NCBI GenBank assembly: GCA_033239525.1
Contig: BSYO01000036.1
Location: 2,812,126 to 2,876,125, forward strand
Direction: 5' to 3'
Length of the DNA stretch: 64,000 nucleotides
Source: Nepenthes gracilis
Taxonomy: Eukaryota; Streptophyta; Magnoliopsida; Caryophyllales; Nepenthaceae
This document shows, one piece after another, positions 49,740 to 61,300 of this stretch (its first letter is position 1; every line of letters begins with the position of its first letter). The notes below the pieces were generated by a model. The model was given only the letters and a program-made list of their open reading frames with translations, made no database searches and was not told the DNA's origin. The translations under genes and the position numbers were made by a program.

Positions 49740-51600
49740 TGAAATTTTGAAAGAAATTGAATCTATAAGACTCAGAATGCCCAAAAAGAGGAGCCCAAAG
49801 GTAGCTTGAGTTGCATATGAGGTGTTAATTTTTGAATGGCGGAGCCCGGTAAGCGCCCGAGTTGGTGCTCCAGTACCACTTTGCCTATATAAGTGAGCAT
49901 GGGGCACCATGTTGGCAAACGCGCTGGAGAAAAGCAGAGAGGAGAGAGAGCGAGAGGAAGAAGAGAGAGAAGTTGGAGTTTAAGTACATCGAAATATTCT
50001 TTTGTTAGGTCTATTTGGTATAAGGTTGATCTAAGTATTTAGGAACCCAATCTTTGATTTATTTTTGTGTCTAAAAATGTTTGTATATATTTTAGAGATT
50101 TTATATACATACATGTTATTTTTATTAATCCTATTTGCTTCTAATAAACATGAACACTATATTTATAGGTTGATTTGGGATTTTGTTTGGTTTTTGTGAT
50201 TTTTGGGGGTTTTATAATTTTATAAAAACTTGTATAGATATTTGACTCCATATATATTCTATATCAATAGATTCGTATAAAGATGGGTAAGAATCCTGCA
50301 TAGGTCATGCATTAGTCTATATGCATGCCGTTCAGGGATAAGGTCACTACCTTTGTGATTCAATATATGATTCGATTCGATATGTAATATGTGGCACCAC
50401 TCCAAACAAGGAAATTGTATTCCTGATGGAAAAATATTTGTATTATCGATTAAAAAATTATGTGACTCCCTCTTCTATCAATAGGAAGAAGCTTTATTTA
50501 TAACTGGACCTCCCCCATATGTGTTTTAATAAGAACCATTGTAAAGTAATTAACAAAATTAAGATATTTGGAAGTCCTAATATATCAGATAAATTTAAGG
50601 ATTACACACAATGGTACGAGTAGTAAAATATAGTAAGTCTGTTCCATATTTATGAAAGACAGTATTCATAGATGACCTAACCTGCTGGTTTAAATTGTAC
50701 ATGAATTAGTTTAAAGTTATCGAGAATATGTATAACCCTTCATCAAGTTAATCTTTTAAAATATTTGGTTCTCAGATTTTGTGCATCTTTATATTCCTGT
50801 GTAGATTTATATTTAGATTTTGATTTGAAATTCTCGGGTTTGTCCGTAGATGGAAATTTGGTTAGTCTTGTATATTTGAATATGTGATTTATCCTGAAAT
50901 ACGTTTTGATTTCTATATAATTTCATTCCGATCTTTGCATCTTCGAATGTGATTTGGATTCGGATTTTGTTTTATTTAGTATATGTTTCATATGGATATG
51001 ATATTGGATCATGATTTATTATATGATATGATTTGAATAAGATTTGATTTCGAATCACAATTTGTTATGAGCATGTTCTGATAGAATCATATTTTGATGT
51101 GAATTGTGATTTGAGTACAAGACTATCATCAAATTTTCAGTTGATTTTCGGACCCCATAATTTATTTTATGTGATATATTTATACTATTTGACCCCCCCT
51201 CTGATTGTGGACACATATATATACTATTTTTTATATACATTGATACTTATTGAGTTTTAAACTTATATCTTTATTTTCATCATTTTAGATTAGTAGATTT
51301 GGATATACTTTTAGGAGTTCAATTGTAATCTGATGCAACATTAGTCGTTTAGGGAGTATGGACGTTTTATTTTGATTTGTATTCGGATTTTGAGGGTGTA
51401 TTTTAGATGTTATAATTGGTCGGATGTAGGCCTTCTGGACCCAATATTGAGAATTGCTGGATTTATTATATTATATAGGTAATTTGTTGTTATCATTTGG
51501 TTACTTTTCTTACGATTGTTTGGAACAAGTCATATTTATTTTGTCCAGATTTTAAAATCTTATGCAAATTACGATTCGTTGGGTCATATATATATATTTA
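49740..51600 (+). repeat. dispersed repeat family X, copy E (plus)
   Basis: It begins with a GC-richer module (49840-49930, 'gcgcccgagttggtgctcc') and a purine-rich 'gagaggagagagagcgagagg'. The AT-rich part follows and aligns to copy D (50530-50760 with 28560-28800, and 51500-51580 with 29525-29600). A TATA-like 'gcctatataagtgagc' at 49883 would make sense if this is an LTR. Confidence 0.6.
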
Positions 51601-52560
51601 ATTTATTACACTCGAATTTGAATTTAGTTATCTATTATTAAATTTATTTAAAATTTTAAATTTTATAAAATATCATTATTAGATCTACTATAAACCAAAT
51701 TCCTGACATTAAATTCTCAAATTAAATAAAATACTCGCTCAATAAAACAACTTTAACAGCATAATTTGTAAGCAGTCACGATGAAAAAAATATTATTTTT
51801 TTTCAAAATAAAAATATCCGGTGTAATTTTTTTATTCTAAAAAAAATAATAAAATGTAATTTTTAATTGAAAATTTATTTATTTATTGGTTATTAGAGAT
51901 GTGTCAGTGGATAAGGCACGAGAGAGCAAAATTGAATTGTGATTCTCTTGTCCCTAATTAAGCCACGTGGCATACTTTTCTTACAAACAAACAATTAATC
52001 TAGATGTAGAAATGTGAGCCATCTCAACTTGGCTGACTCATTAATTTAATGAATTTAAAAATAAAATTTTAAACTTTATTTTTAATATATTTTTAATAAA
52101 ATTTAATAAAATTTTAAACAAACTGTACTAACTGAACATTGACCCTTTAATTAATTTGTATAATAATTTACTTTTTTACCTGTTAAATGTTATAAAAATA
52201 TTATGAGAATAAGGTTTTTCTTTTTTTTAAATCATGGAAAATACAAAAAATAATTTTTAGATTTTTGTCTATTAGACTAACCTTTTGGGATGGTTTTTTT
52301 TTTTTTTTTGATAATTTTTGTAAACCACATAATAAGAGAGTGATAGTAAAAAAAAATTGTTGTATAATTTTATTTATTTAATTAAATATTTTTATTTGTT
52401 ATACTTTTGCGGTATTTAATAGCTAATAATCAACAGAGAAAATTTTTTTTAGTAAATAATTAATTGTATTAAAATAAAAATAAAATTATAGAAACTAATA
52501 TTTTATCTCTAAGTGTTCAACTTGGAATTAGAATAGAAATGTCAGGGTATTCCCTGAGTA
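51600..52560. other. AT-rich intergenic DNA
   Basis: Nothing is recognised. Confidence 0.5.
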
Positions 52561-52689
52561 TCAAGTAACATAACATAAAACTAACATAAAATACCACCGG
52601 AAAGAATCGATGATATACAAATTAGTAAAAATACTAAACTGACAAAACCTCTAAACCGGGTAGAAGGCACGATACATCATACCGGGCAT

Positions 52690-53020
52690 TGCCCCATACA
52701 GGCAAAATTTCCAAATCAACTAGGAAATTGTAATAAATCATCAAGAAGCTTCTTTCCGAAAGAATGTACGAGAGCAGCAGGCACTCCAAACCAGCAGAGT
52801 TATACCGGAAAATTCCACCAAACCGGCCTTTTGTACCAAGAAAGGAAACCCATCCATTCCAAGCATAAACAAGCATACCGGTAGAATTTTCCAAACAACC
52901 AGGAATTGTGACAAAATGGCGATTAGCTCCTGATCGGAAGAAAGCAAGAGAGCAGCAGGTGCTACAAACCGGTAGAACACCATACCAAGCGTAGCCACCA
53001 AACCGGCCTTCTTTTATAAA
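52690..53020. repeat. ~180 bp tandem duplication rich in ACCGG motifs
   Basis: 'agagcagcag' at 52771 recurs at 52949, and 'ccaccaaaccggcctt' at 52815 recurs at 52995. The spacing of 178-180 bp is kept. Minus-strand open frames here (up to 144 codons) repeat with the duplication and show no domain, so I treat them as chance. Confidence 0.7.
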
Positions 53021-53164
53021 GTATACCAGAAAAACGTGACAAGTCGGCACTTGAACATCCCGAGCCAATTCATTCTGGGAATTCTAATAGTGCCATTCAC
53101 TCCGAACATGAGGACATACCGCCAAATCCACCAAACTGCCAATAGGGCGCATACCAGCAGATTC

Positions 53165-53275
53165 GATTGGGAGGCTTTTTTTTTCCTTCTTCCTTTTTTT
53201 TTTCTCCTTTTTATTTTCTTTTTTTTTTCTCTCTTTTTTTTTCCTTTTTTATCTCTCTTCTTTTTTTTTTTTCAT
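53165..53275. repeat. ~110 bp polypyrimidine tract
   Basis: Almost only T and C on the + strand, with several T9-T12 runs. Confidence 0.9.
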
Positions 53276-54039
53276 GCATTTGGTAAGATGTGACAAAGGG
53301 ACCATACCGGTCAAATCGACCAAACCGGCTATCCAATTAGGGCAATCCATACAGTCCAACCATCCATAGCCATTCCAGGAGTCCAAGACATCCATATCTG
53401 CCTACTATCTGCCCTTCTGTCCAAATCTGTCAACCGAAGACCAATCCATCCAAAACTGCCAAATAGATCAAAATTTATTTTTGTTATGTTAGTATTAGTA
53501 TGAATATATAAATAAAATATCACGTTATTAAATATGTTTTAATGATTAATAAATTATGAGATAATATCTTCTAATATCACTTTAATTATTAAATAATATT
53601 TAGAGAAACCTTTCAATCATATAAAGACACGCTCAAATTTCATAATTTTTATTAATTTATCTATTTTTTATATAAATTTATTAATATAGATATATAAATT
53701 ATATATTGTATCATCAAAAACATCTCAACAATAATTAAATAATCTCATACTATAATCCCAAATTTTTATATTTTCTAAAATAATATATAATTTTCATCTC
53801 TTGTGCAAAGTAAAAATTTTAAAATTTTATTTTTTGTAAAAATTTATTTTTTTTGTGTTTTAGGTAATAATTTGTGCGAATATAATTATTTTAAAAATAA
53901 AATAAAATTACCACGGGCAGGTTGATGAAATATTAGGTTTATTTTTTTTATTAATAAATATTTTTGAGACGAATTCGTATAATAAGATATTTTATTAATT
54001 TATTTATGTGAGAATTTGTCGATGAATTCAATTATACCA

Positions 54040-55010
54040 GAAAACTTAGCGCCAAGAATGGACCGTATCAACGTCGTCCACCCATTACAACTTTTTCTGT
54101 TTCACTCAACCTCATGGCCATGACGTTACTGGCTGCGGTCTGCTCAATCTGTTCACACTTTCTGCCAATTCAGGTGCTGTGTCGTACTCGTATGATCCGT
54201 CATCATTGTTCATCGATTCATATTGCCTTTGAATGTTGCGCCATTAGTTAACAGAAACTGAAGTCGATGAGCTCATATCTCAATCTGCGGGATCAGTTTT
54301 TTTTTTTTTTTCTATTTGAAGCCGAAATTCTTAGTAAGATCTGATTATGTTCATATGATATGTGTTGATGTGATGTGAGACCATCTGCTCCACGGATTTG
54401 CTTTTGGATAGTTTGTGGTAATGTTTGATATGATCATTTTTGTGTTAAGAAGATAAATTTTATCCACTATGGAATAAAACAAATGGATTCGAGACATTTG
54501 ATCTAGGTTTTTGGTTTTGCCTGATTTGAGTGTTGATTTCTACAGTGTCATTCATGTTCTTGTTTCTTTTTTACTTCGGAGCATTAGAACATTTCTATGA
54601 GTGAAGGATTGCTATTCAGCGAGAAATATGATTCAATTTGGATGGTGTAGCTATCTGCATCTCCTGCAAGTAGTTTCCAAAAGAGTGGTGTTAGGAAACA
54701 TTATTTAGGCACATTTGGGACACCTAAGTATCAATCATTTATTACACTACTTAACTTACGCAAGAATAGATAGATGCGATATCGCTGAGGATTTAAATTT
54801 AGTAATTGTATTTCTGATTTCGGATTAGGATTGCAAACCTTTCAGTATCATTAAAAGCATAAACTTGAGAATTTTTCAACTTTATTTCCTCTCCAAGTTG
54901 TTAATTGTGTTATCATATTGGAGTGTTTGTTGAGTTCTTTTTATTCCTGCTCCGCTCAATTCATTTCTATGCTTTAAACCAAATGCAGGATATTTGACAT
55001 TTAAGGGAAG
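54040..55010 (+). promoter_or_regulatory. PPDK promoter, leader and probable leader intron
   Basis: Composition changes from AT-rich to gene-like near 54050. An acceptor just before the start codon (AAATGCAG|GATATTTGAC, AG at 54987-54988) suggests that a leader intron of several hundred bases ends 22 nt upstream of the ATG. A plausible donor is CAATTCAG|GTGCTG at ~54175. Confidence 0.45.
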
Positions 55011-55301
55011 ATGTCATCGCTGTTCAAGGGAATGTTTTTAAGATCTACTCCCGATGTCTATACTGAGATACTGTCAAAAACAAAGCAGGTTGATCAAAGT
55101 GGGCATGCTAGGGACCAACTTCTACTTTTCTCTAGCCAATCTTATTGCACTCAAGGTGTTCGATGCAGGGCCTCATCCAGTTCTTCGAATAAGGCATTTC
55201 TGTATTCGAAGGCTGAGAAATTCTTGCTGCCATGCACTACCCAGTTGAGGTTGCAGGCTGTTATGACCCCAGTTTCAGATCCAGCACTAACCACCAAAAA
55301 G
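55011..55301 (+). CDS. PPDK: PPDK exon 1 (transit peptide)
   Basis: 97 codons, donor AAAAAG|GTAAAC. The frame read onward into the intron is chance. Confidence 0.9.
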
Positions 55302-58300
55302 GTAAACTCAAGTCCATTGTTAGCTATTGCTATTATTGGAGCAAGTTTTTCTGTTTCCCCCAAAAAACTAACAAGGATCTTCTGTGATAAAGAAAGTAAG
55401 TGAGCTACCAAGTGCAGTAAATTTCTCATAGTCCAATTGTGGTGACTTAGATCCAAATCAACCGACCCAACCTAAATTGACCACGTAGAAAAATTCGAGC
55501 TATAAATGCTTATTAAAATTCCATTATAAATAAATTATCCATAATAAATATCAAATTCCTTGAAACAAGAGATAATATGAATGTCTATAATATCATAAAC
55601 TCTTAGGAATGCAATTCTGATAAAATATTTTAAAACTAATAAAATAATAAATGAATCTTGTAATCTCTCATTATGAAATTTTTAGACTTTGAAATCGTCT
55701 CTATTTGAAATATCCAAAGCAAATATATGATCTCCTTTAGTTTGTTATTGACTTTCTCTACTCTGGAACTAAGAAAACGTGAGGGTGAGCCAAATGTTCA
55801 GCAAATGAATATAATCAATAATATTAGAACATAATAAAATATCCTGGATAGTAACATCAAGTATTTACAAAAAGTAATAATAACATGCAATAACAACAAC
55901 TATTAGAAAGCTACAAGACAATAGAGTATTGGAAATGTAATTAGGATTTTAATAAATCCGAATATCAATAAGGACACAGGTTCTATCGAACCTATTTCAA
56001 CAGAAATCCCAACTATATGAGTTATCATAAAAATCTCATCGGATTTTGTATGTTATTGTGAACCAACGATTAATCACACCAACGGCTGGATAAAATTTAC
56101 GTGGTACTGATATTTACAAGTTTGACAAATGACTAATTATATGGTGTCATGATATCTTACCACATGTAGTATGTTACCGGTCTCATTGCCACAGTTGTTA
56201 CTGTGCTGTCGAGTCAACCAAGGCATAGGAAAAGCACCCGGACAGTACAGCCGCCGCCCCAAAAATACCGAGATTACATATAGCATTAATTTACATATAT
56301 ACTCTCCCTTTATTATTAGTTAAAATTATTTCCACTGGTCCCCCTTCCCATTTCATTTGTTACATTTCTATTTATAGTCTGTTTACCCTTTTTGTTACAC
56401 TTGTGGATTTTCTCTGTTCGGTCATGTTGAGTTGGGCCATGATATATACCGTGTACGGTGCCCTCTCAGGAATTAGAGAAATATTTCCTTAACTGCTTTC
56501 TCTCTTCTGCCTCTCTTCTGATTCTCAACCCTTCTCCTCTTTGACTCCTTTTTCCCTTCTGTGTCTTAGCTATATTCCCTCTATTTGAACTCCCTTCCCC
56601 CTTTCCAAATTTCGTTTGAGCTTGTGATTGGTGCGCAGCCAGTTGCAGAACGTCTTGGTGCTGTTAAGCATCTGCAACATAGTGTACATGTATCGAACTC
56701 AATTCAAACGATTAATATTTTCGTTATCCTTTTAGGGTAAGCTCAAAATATGCTATGCATGTACTCCCATGGACCAATCAGAATCTACACCCAAATAAGG
56801 TACAAAATACTCAATTTTTAACATGTCAAAACCAAGCACCCTTTAGTATGATATCTATCAATATCTTAATGAATATTATTTATAGGAATATAAACATTTC
56901 TCCAAAAGATCTCAATCCTCCCAGGCTATGGGATTTGGTATCCGACAATTATATACTATATTATGGTATTACAAGTTCTGTATTCCTTGATACCATAATA
57001 TCTTTATATAAATTGCTCCACTTTAACTATAGATAACCAAGAAAGTTACGTATGCGAACTAAGGAAATAACTATTGAAAATATAAGAAAAAATTTGAGAA
57101 TAACTAAGTATTTGATCGACCATTTAGATTTTATTTGATCATTGCTGAACTCACTAGTGTATTAACATCATTTCTAAGACCGTAAAAAATAGAGCCTATT
57201 TTATCACTACAAAACAAAGACCATAAATTATCAATTTTATTTGAATTGTCTTGACTGATTAAAATGAGATCTAACTGAGATAATAAAAAAACCCAAAATA
57301 TCATCTATACATTAAACATAAATTAACCTAAAATATAATAATAGTATATATATTTGGAAAATTCCTTCCCAAATTAGCATCACCCGAACAATTCCCCTGG
57401 CAGAAACTTTAGCCACAAAAATTCTAGGAGCCAATATTTTGGTGCTCTTCATCACGTGTTTGCCATTCAATTTTTACATTGTCGACATATTATTAAGCTT
57501 TGCACGTTAAAGATTAATAGCGACAAGGTTACGATTATGAACATATTTATTTATCATATAAACGATTGGCTTGAATATAGTTTGTTATATTAGTCAACAG
57601 TAATCTGGAACAAATTTTATAATTGACATGGACTTTTTATCACTCGATTTCTACTGCTTCAAGAAGTTGAAATTGAGATTTGACAATATACTATTAAATT
57701 ATGTATTTTATAATTTAAGAATAATAATCATGAAGGTAAAAATATATCACTTTAAGATATAAATGAATGACCTAATAATCGTAGAGCCAAAAGTGAAATG
57801 GGCAGATTTTAGTGCTCACCGAAGTATTTTCAGCGCTCGATTACCAATATTTGGAAATCGAACATAACGAAAAATTATATGACGTATGTCATAGTATAAA
57901 AACGGTAAATTTATTATCATAAATATATTTATATAACATATAAACGGTTGGCTCAAAAATGATTCGGAACCAAAAAATTGCTCTCACTAGAACACTGTTC
58001 ATCATCTTCCTAAAAGAGTAGCCACTATTCACATATTAGATTTTCATTTTTATAGGGCATAAAACCCTTTTAAATGTTCAAGATTTTTGTGTAATAAGTT
58101 ATACTACGATATCCACAATATTTGGATAACAACCTAGTGACTAAAGGATGCAAGAATTATAGAGAAAAGGGATAATTTCTAACTGCCTCAATTTTCCTTG
58201 TTTCCCTCGGCAGCAACAATAGCAATCAATTCCCTCCTTCACGGCACTGTGTAGTGGCGGCAGTAGAAGCAGTCTGTTCTTCACTGTGCAATAGTAGCAG

Positions 58301-61300
58301 CAGAAGAAAATGTCTACAACTGTTACAAGCCTTATGGTTTTTCCTTTTCTTTTTTTCCCCTTCCTTGTTTTTCTGATTTTTTTCCCCAATCTCGGTTACC
58401 TGGAGTTGAGCCCTTATTCAGTTTTTCTGTTTCATTTTGGTTGGCTGCTCTTGTTATTTACCAACTGAATTAGTTATGTTTTTACTATATATGTACTGTT
58501 CATTTGGGTGGAAAAGGAAGAAGATAATTTACTCAATTCTTACGCCTTCTGCTCTCTCTCGACATTCTTCCCTTTTCCTTGACTTTCTCTCTTTGCCTCT
58601 CTGAAATTTCCCTCTCCCTCACGTATGCGTTTCCCTTTGTCTCACTCTTTCCCTTCTTTCCTCCTCCGTTGAACTCCCCTTCCCCGTCTTCTTCTCTATT
58701 TTCGCTTTCTTCCTCCGTTTGCTGTCATCGCCGCCAACTATGAACGTATTATTGGTGCTTTCATTGAGACATGGCAGAGAAGCTAACGATCAAAGAACAG
58801 GCACTGACGGCTCTCGAAGCTTCCATTGCAAGGTTGTCGAAGGAGATGAAGGAAGCTGCGCCAACCATCTGGTGAAATACAATAAGAATTGCGGCACTTA
58901 CTTCCATAACACAGCAAACGCAGCACTCCAACGCTAATATCCTTCCATCTCTCAACAACATTGAGCAAAACCCTAGTTTACCAGCAATGTCGAAGGAGTT
59001 AAAGGAATTGAAGGCGATCGTACAGCAATACGCATCAGTTATCGCCCCTAATACTTCCACCATTAAGCAAATTCCAAAATCCCTCATTGAAATTTTCCAT
59101 TCCTTGTCTCAAGTCGAGAAACAACTGCTACAATCCGTCAATCCACCGTTGCTTCCAAACCCTGCTCCATTCCTGGCATCTTTGACTGCGACTCCACCTT
59201 CGCAGACTCAAACCCTACCCTTACTACCACATGTATTCCCTGATTCCCAAATCGCTAAGCCACCTAGCACCACAACTCTGCAAAATTTTCCTTCTCCACA
59301 CAGCCTTTCGCCCAATTTGCCGATTGAGAACTTGAATCCTGCAATATGGTCTTGGACAGAGAACGTGGGCTGTGTTCCAAATGTGAAACGTTTCTCAGAA
59401 CGTTTCACGGTTTTGTCCAAAATCTCATTCCAATTGCAGAGGCCAACCCCAACGACAATGGAATTTCCAGCCGATCCGTTTCCAGAAACGGTTCCTCAGG
59501 ATATCTCTTGTCAATTTGTTTTCAGAAACTTGTTAGAAGATTCCCCAACCATATTTCTTCGTGCCTTAGAGGGCCATTTTGTTTCCTCCACTCTGTACCT
59601 GCAGGGATTACACGCTGGCCATTTTGTAGTTATACCGGTGGATAGTGGCTCCATTTGCAAATTCTTACAGACTCACTTGGTCAAAAATTTGGGGCTCACT
59701 ATCGAGCTTTCTCATCTTCTTCTTGTCATCGTTGGCAGTGGAGATTCTCTACAAGGTGAAAGGTTGTGTACCAATGGTCTGAGCACCCTGAGTCAGTCTA
59801 AATTTCAGGTGAACCTCTTCTTCCTGCCAATTTACGGGGCGGACTTAGAGTTTGGAGTGCAGTGGCTAGCATCGGTGCTATTTGACTACAAAGCCTTGTA
59901 GATGAGTTTCGATTATGCCGGCGCACCGCTCCCCTCACGCAGGCTGCACAAAGCTGCCATGTCCACCACGGCATTAGGACAGCTCATATGAAGTTTTGCT
60001 CACCAATTGTACTGCCACCTATTTCCAGTTGACAAGCTCCCTAGTTATGGAGCCCTCTCCAAAAGACAATTTAACTATCCTTACTCTTCTAACCCATTTA
60101 CCTCCTGATGTAGACCTTGCCATCTCTACTACGTGTCCCAACATCCTATCCTCTTTTGTTGTTGTATTCACTGTGCCTCAAGGATTACCCCAATGCCCTA
60201 CTGACCACCCAATTTCCTTGAAACCGAGTGCCGCACTTGTGAAATTTGTGTTGACATTCTTTAATGACTTCCTAGTCTACTGCCCTTCTTGGGAGCAACA
60301 GCGCTGGACCACTAAACTCATGGGGTTTGATTTCAAATTTTTCTACCAGCCAGGCCGGGAAAATGGCCCTGCAGATGCCCTGTCTCGAGTACCTGAAGGG
60401 TGTCTCTGCTCAAGAATTGCCGTGGTGATCCTGTTGATCAGATTATTGCACCACCTATCGAGGCCAGGGGGTCCCACCGGTCATGTATCCAACACAGCTT
60501 CTTGGTTTCAGGAAAATCTCGCAGCATGGAGAAGCTGGAAATCCAGAGGAGTAAGCTAATGAAAGTTGCTCATAAGACCCTGGCAGCTAAGGCAGCTCAT
60601 GGGATTATAACCAGGAACTGTTGGCTGCAGCAAAAAGTGGGAGAATATTTGTTGATTTGCCCACTGACTCTTGAGGTTCTCAGTTAGCACCTGTTTCCCC
60701 CATCAGCTGCTCGTGTTGTCACTATTCAATGGTGACCTGAACGGAGCATTCGGGTTGTTGGGTGCTGACTGTCGGCCTGAGCTCTTCAAGTTGCAGGGCA
60801 CCATATTGTCCACAAGTAATGATGTTCTGGAAAAGGCTAAGATGGGCACTGGAAGAACTGTAGCATTTTCGTTTCTATTAATTGAAGTGGTGGACAACTC
60901 ACCCCCTGTCAGCCATGATAAAAAAGACCACCAATTCTTGTGCTTGCAATATGCCCGACCCGGGAGTTTGCCGCACAAGCTGTTGCAGAAGCTAACACCT
61001 TACTCACGTATCGTCCTTCTATTGGTGTTCAAGTTGTGATTATGGGCACAAGACATGCAGTGGGGCAGAAATGCATGCAAGCATATCCTTGTGAGATTTT
61101 GCTAGTGACGCCTGGAAGGCTTAGAAATCATCTGAAGAATATTGCTGGATTTGCAACTGGGCTTATTGGTTTTCGCAAGGATGTTGAGGAGAGCATTGTT
61201 GCTGCTGTTCCCAAACAGAGACAAACTCTCCTCCCTTCTGCCACAGTACTTGAATAAGTTCGACAAATCTGCCACATTGCTTTAAAAAGCGACTGTGAGT

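Noticed and set aside
52634..53068. 144-codon minus-strand frame with Cys and aromatic residues
   Set aside because: It follows a 180 bp tandem duplication and repeats with it. No signal or family is recognised.
58141..58389. 82-codon minus-strand frame at the left retrotransposon border
   Set aside because: It crosses the insertion junction and half of it is LTR.
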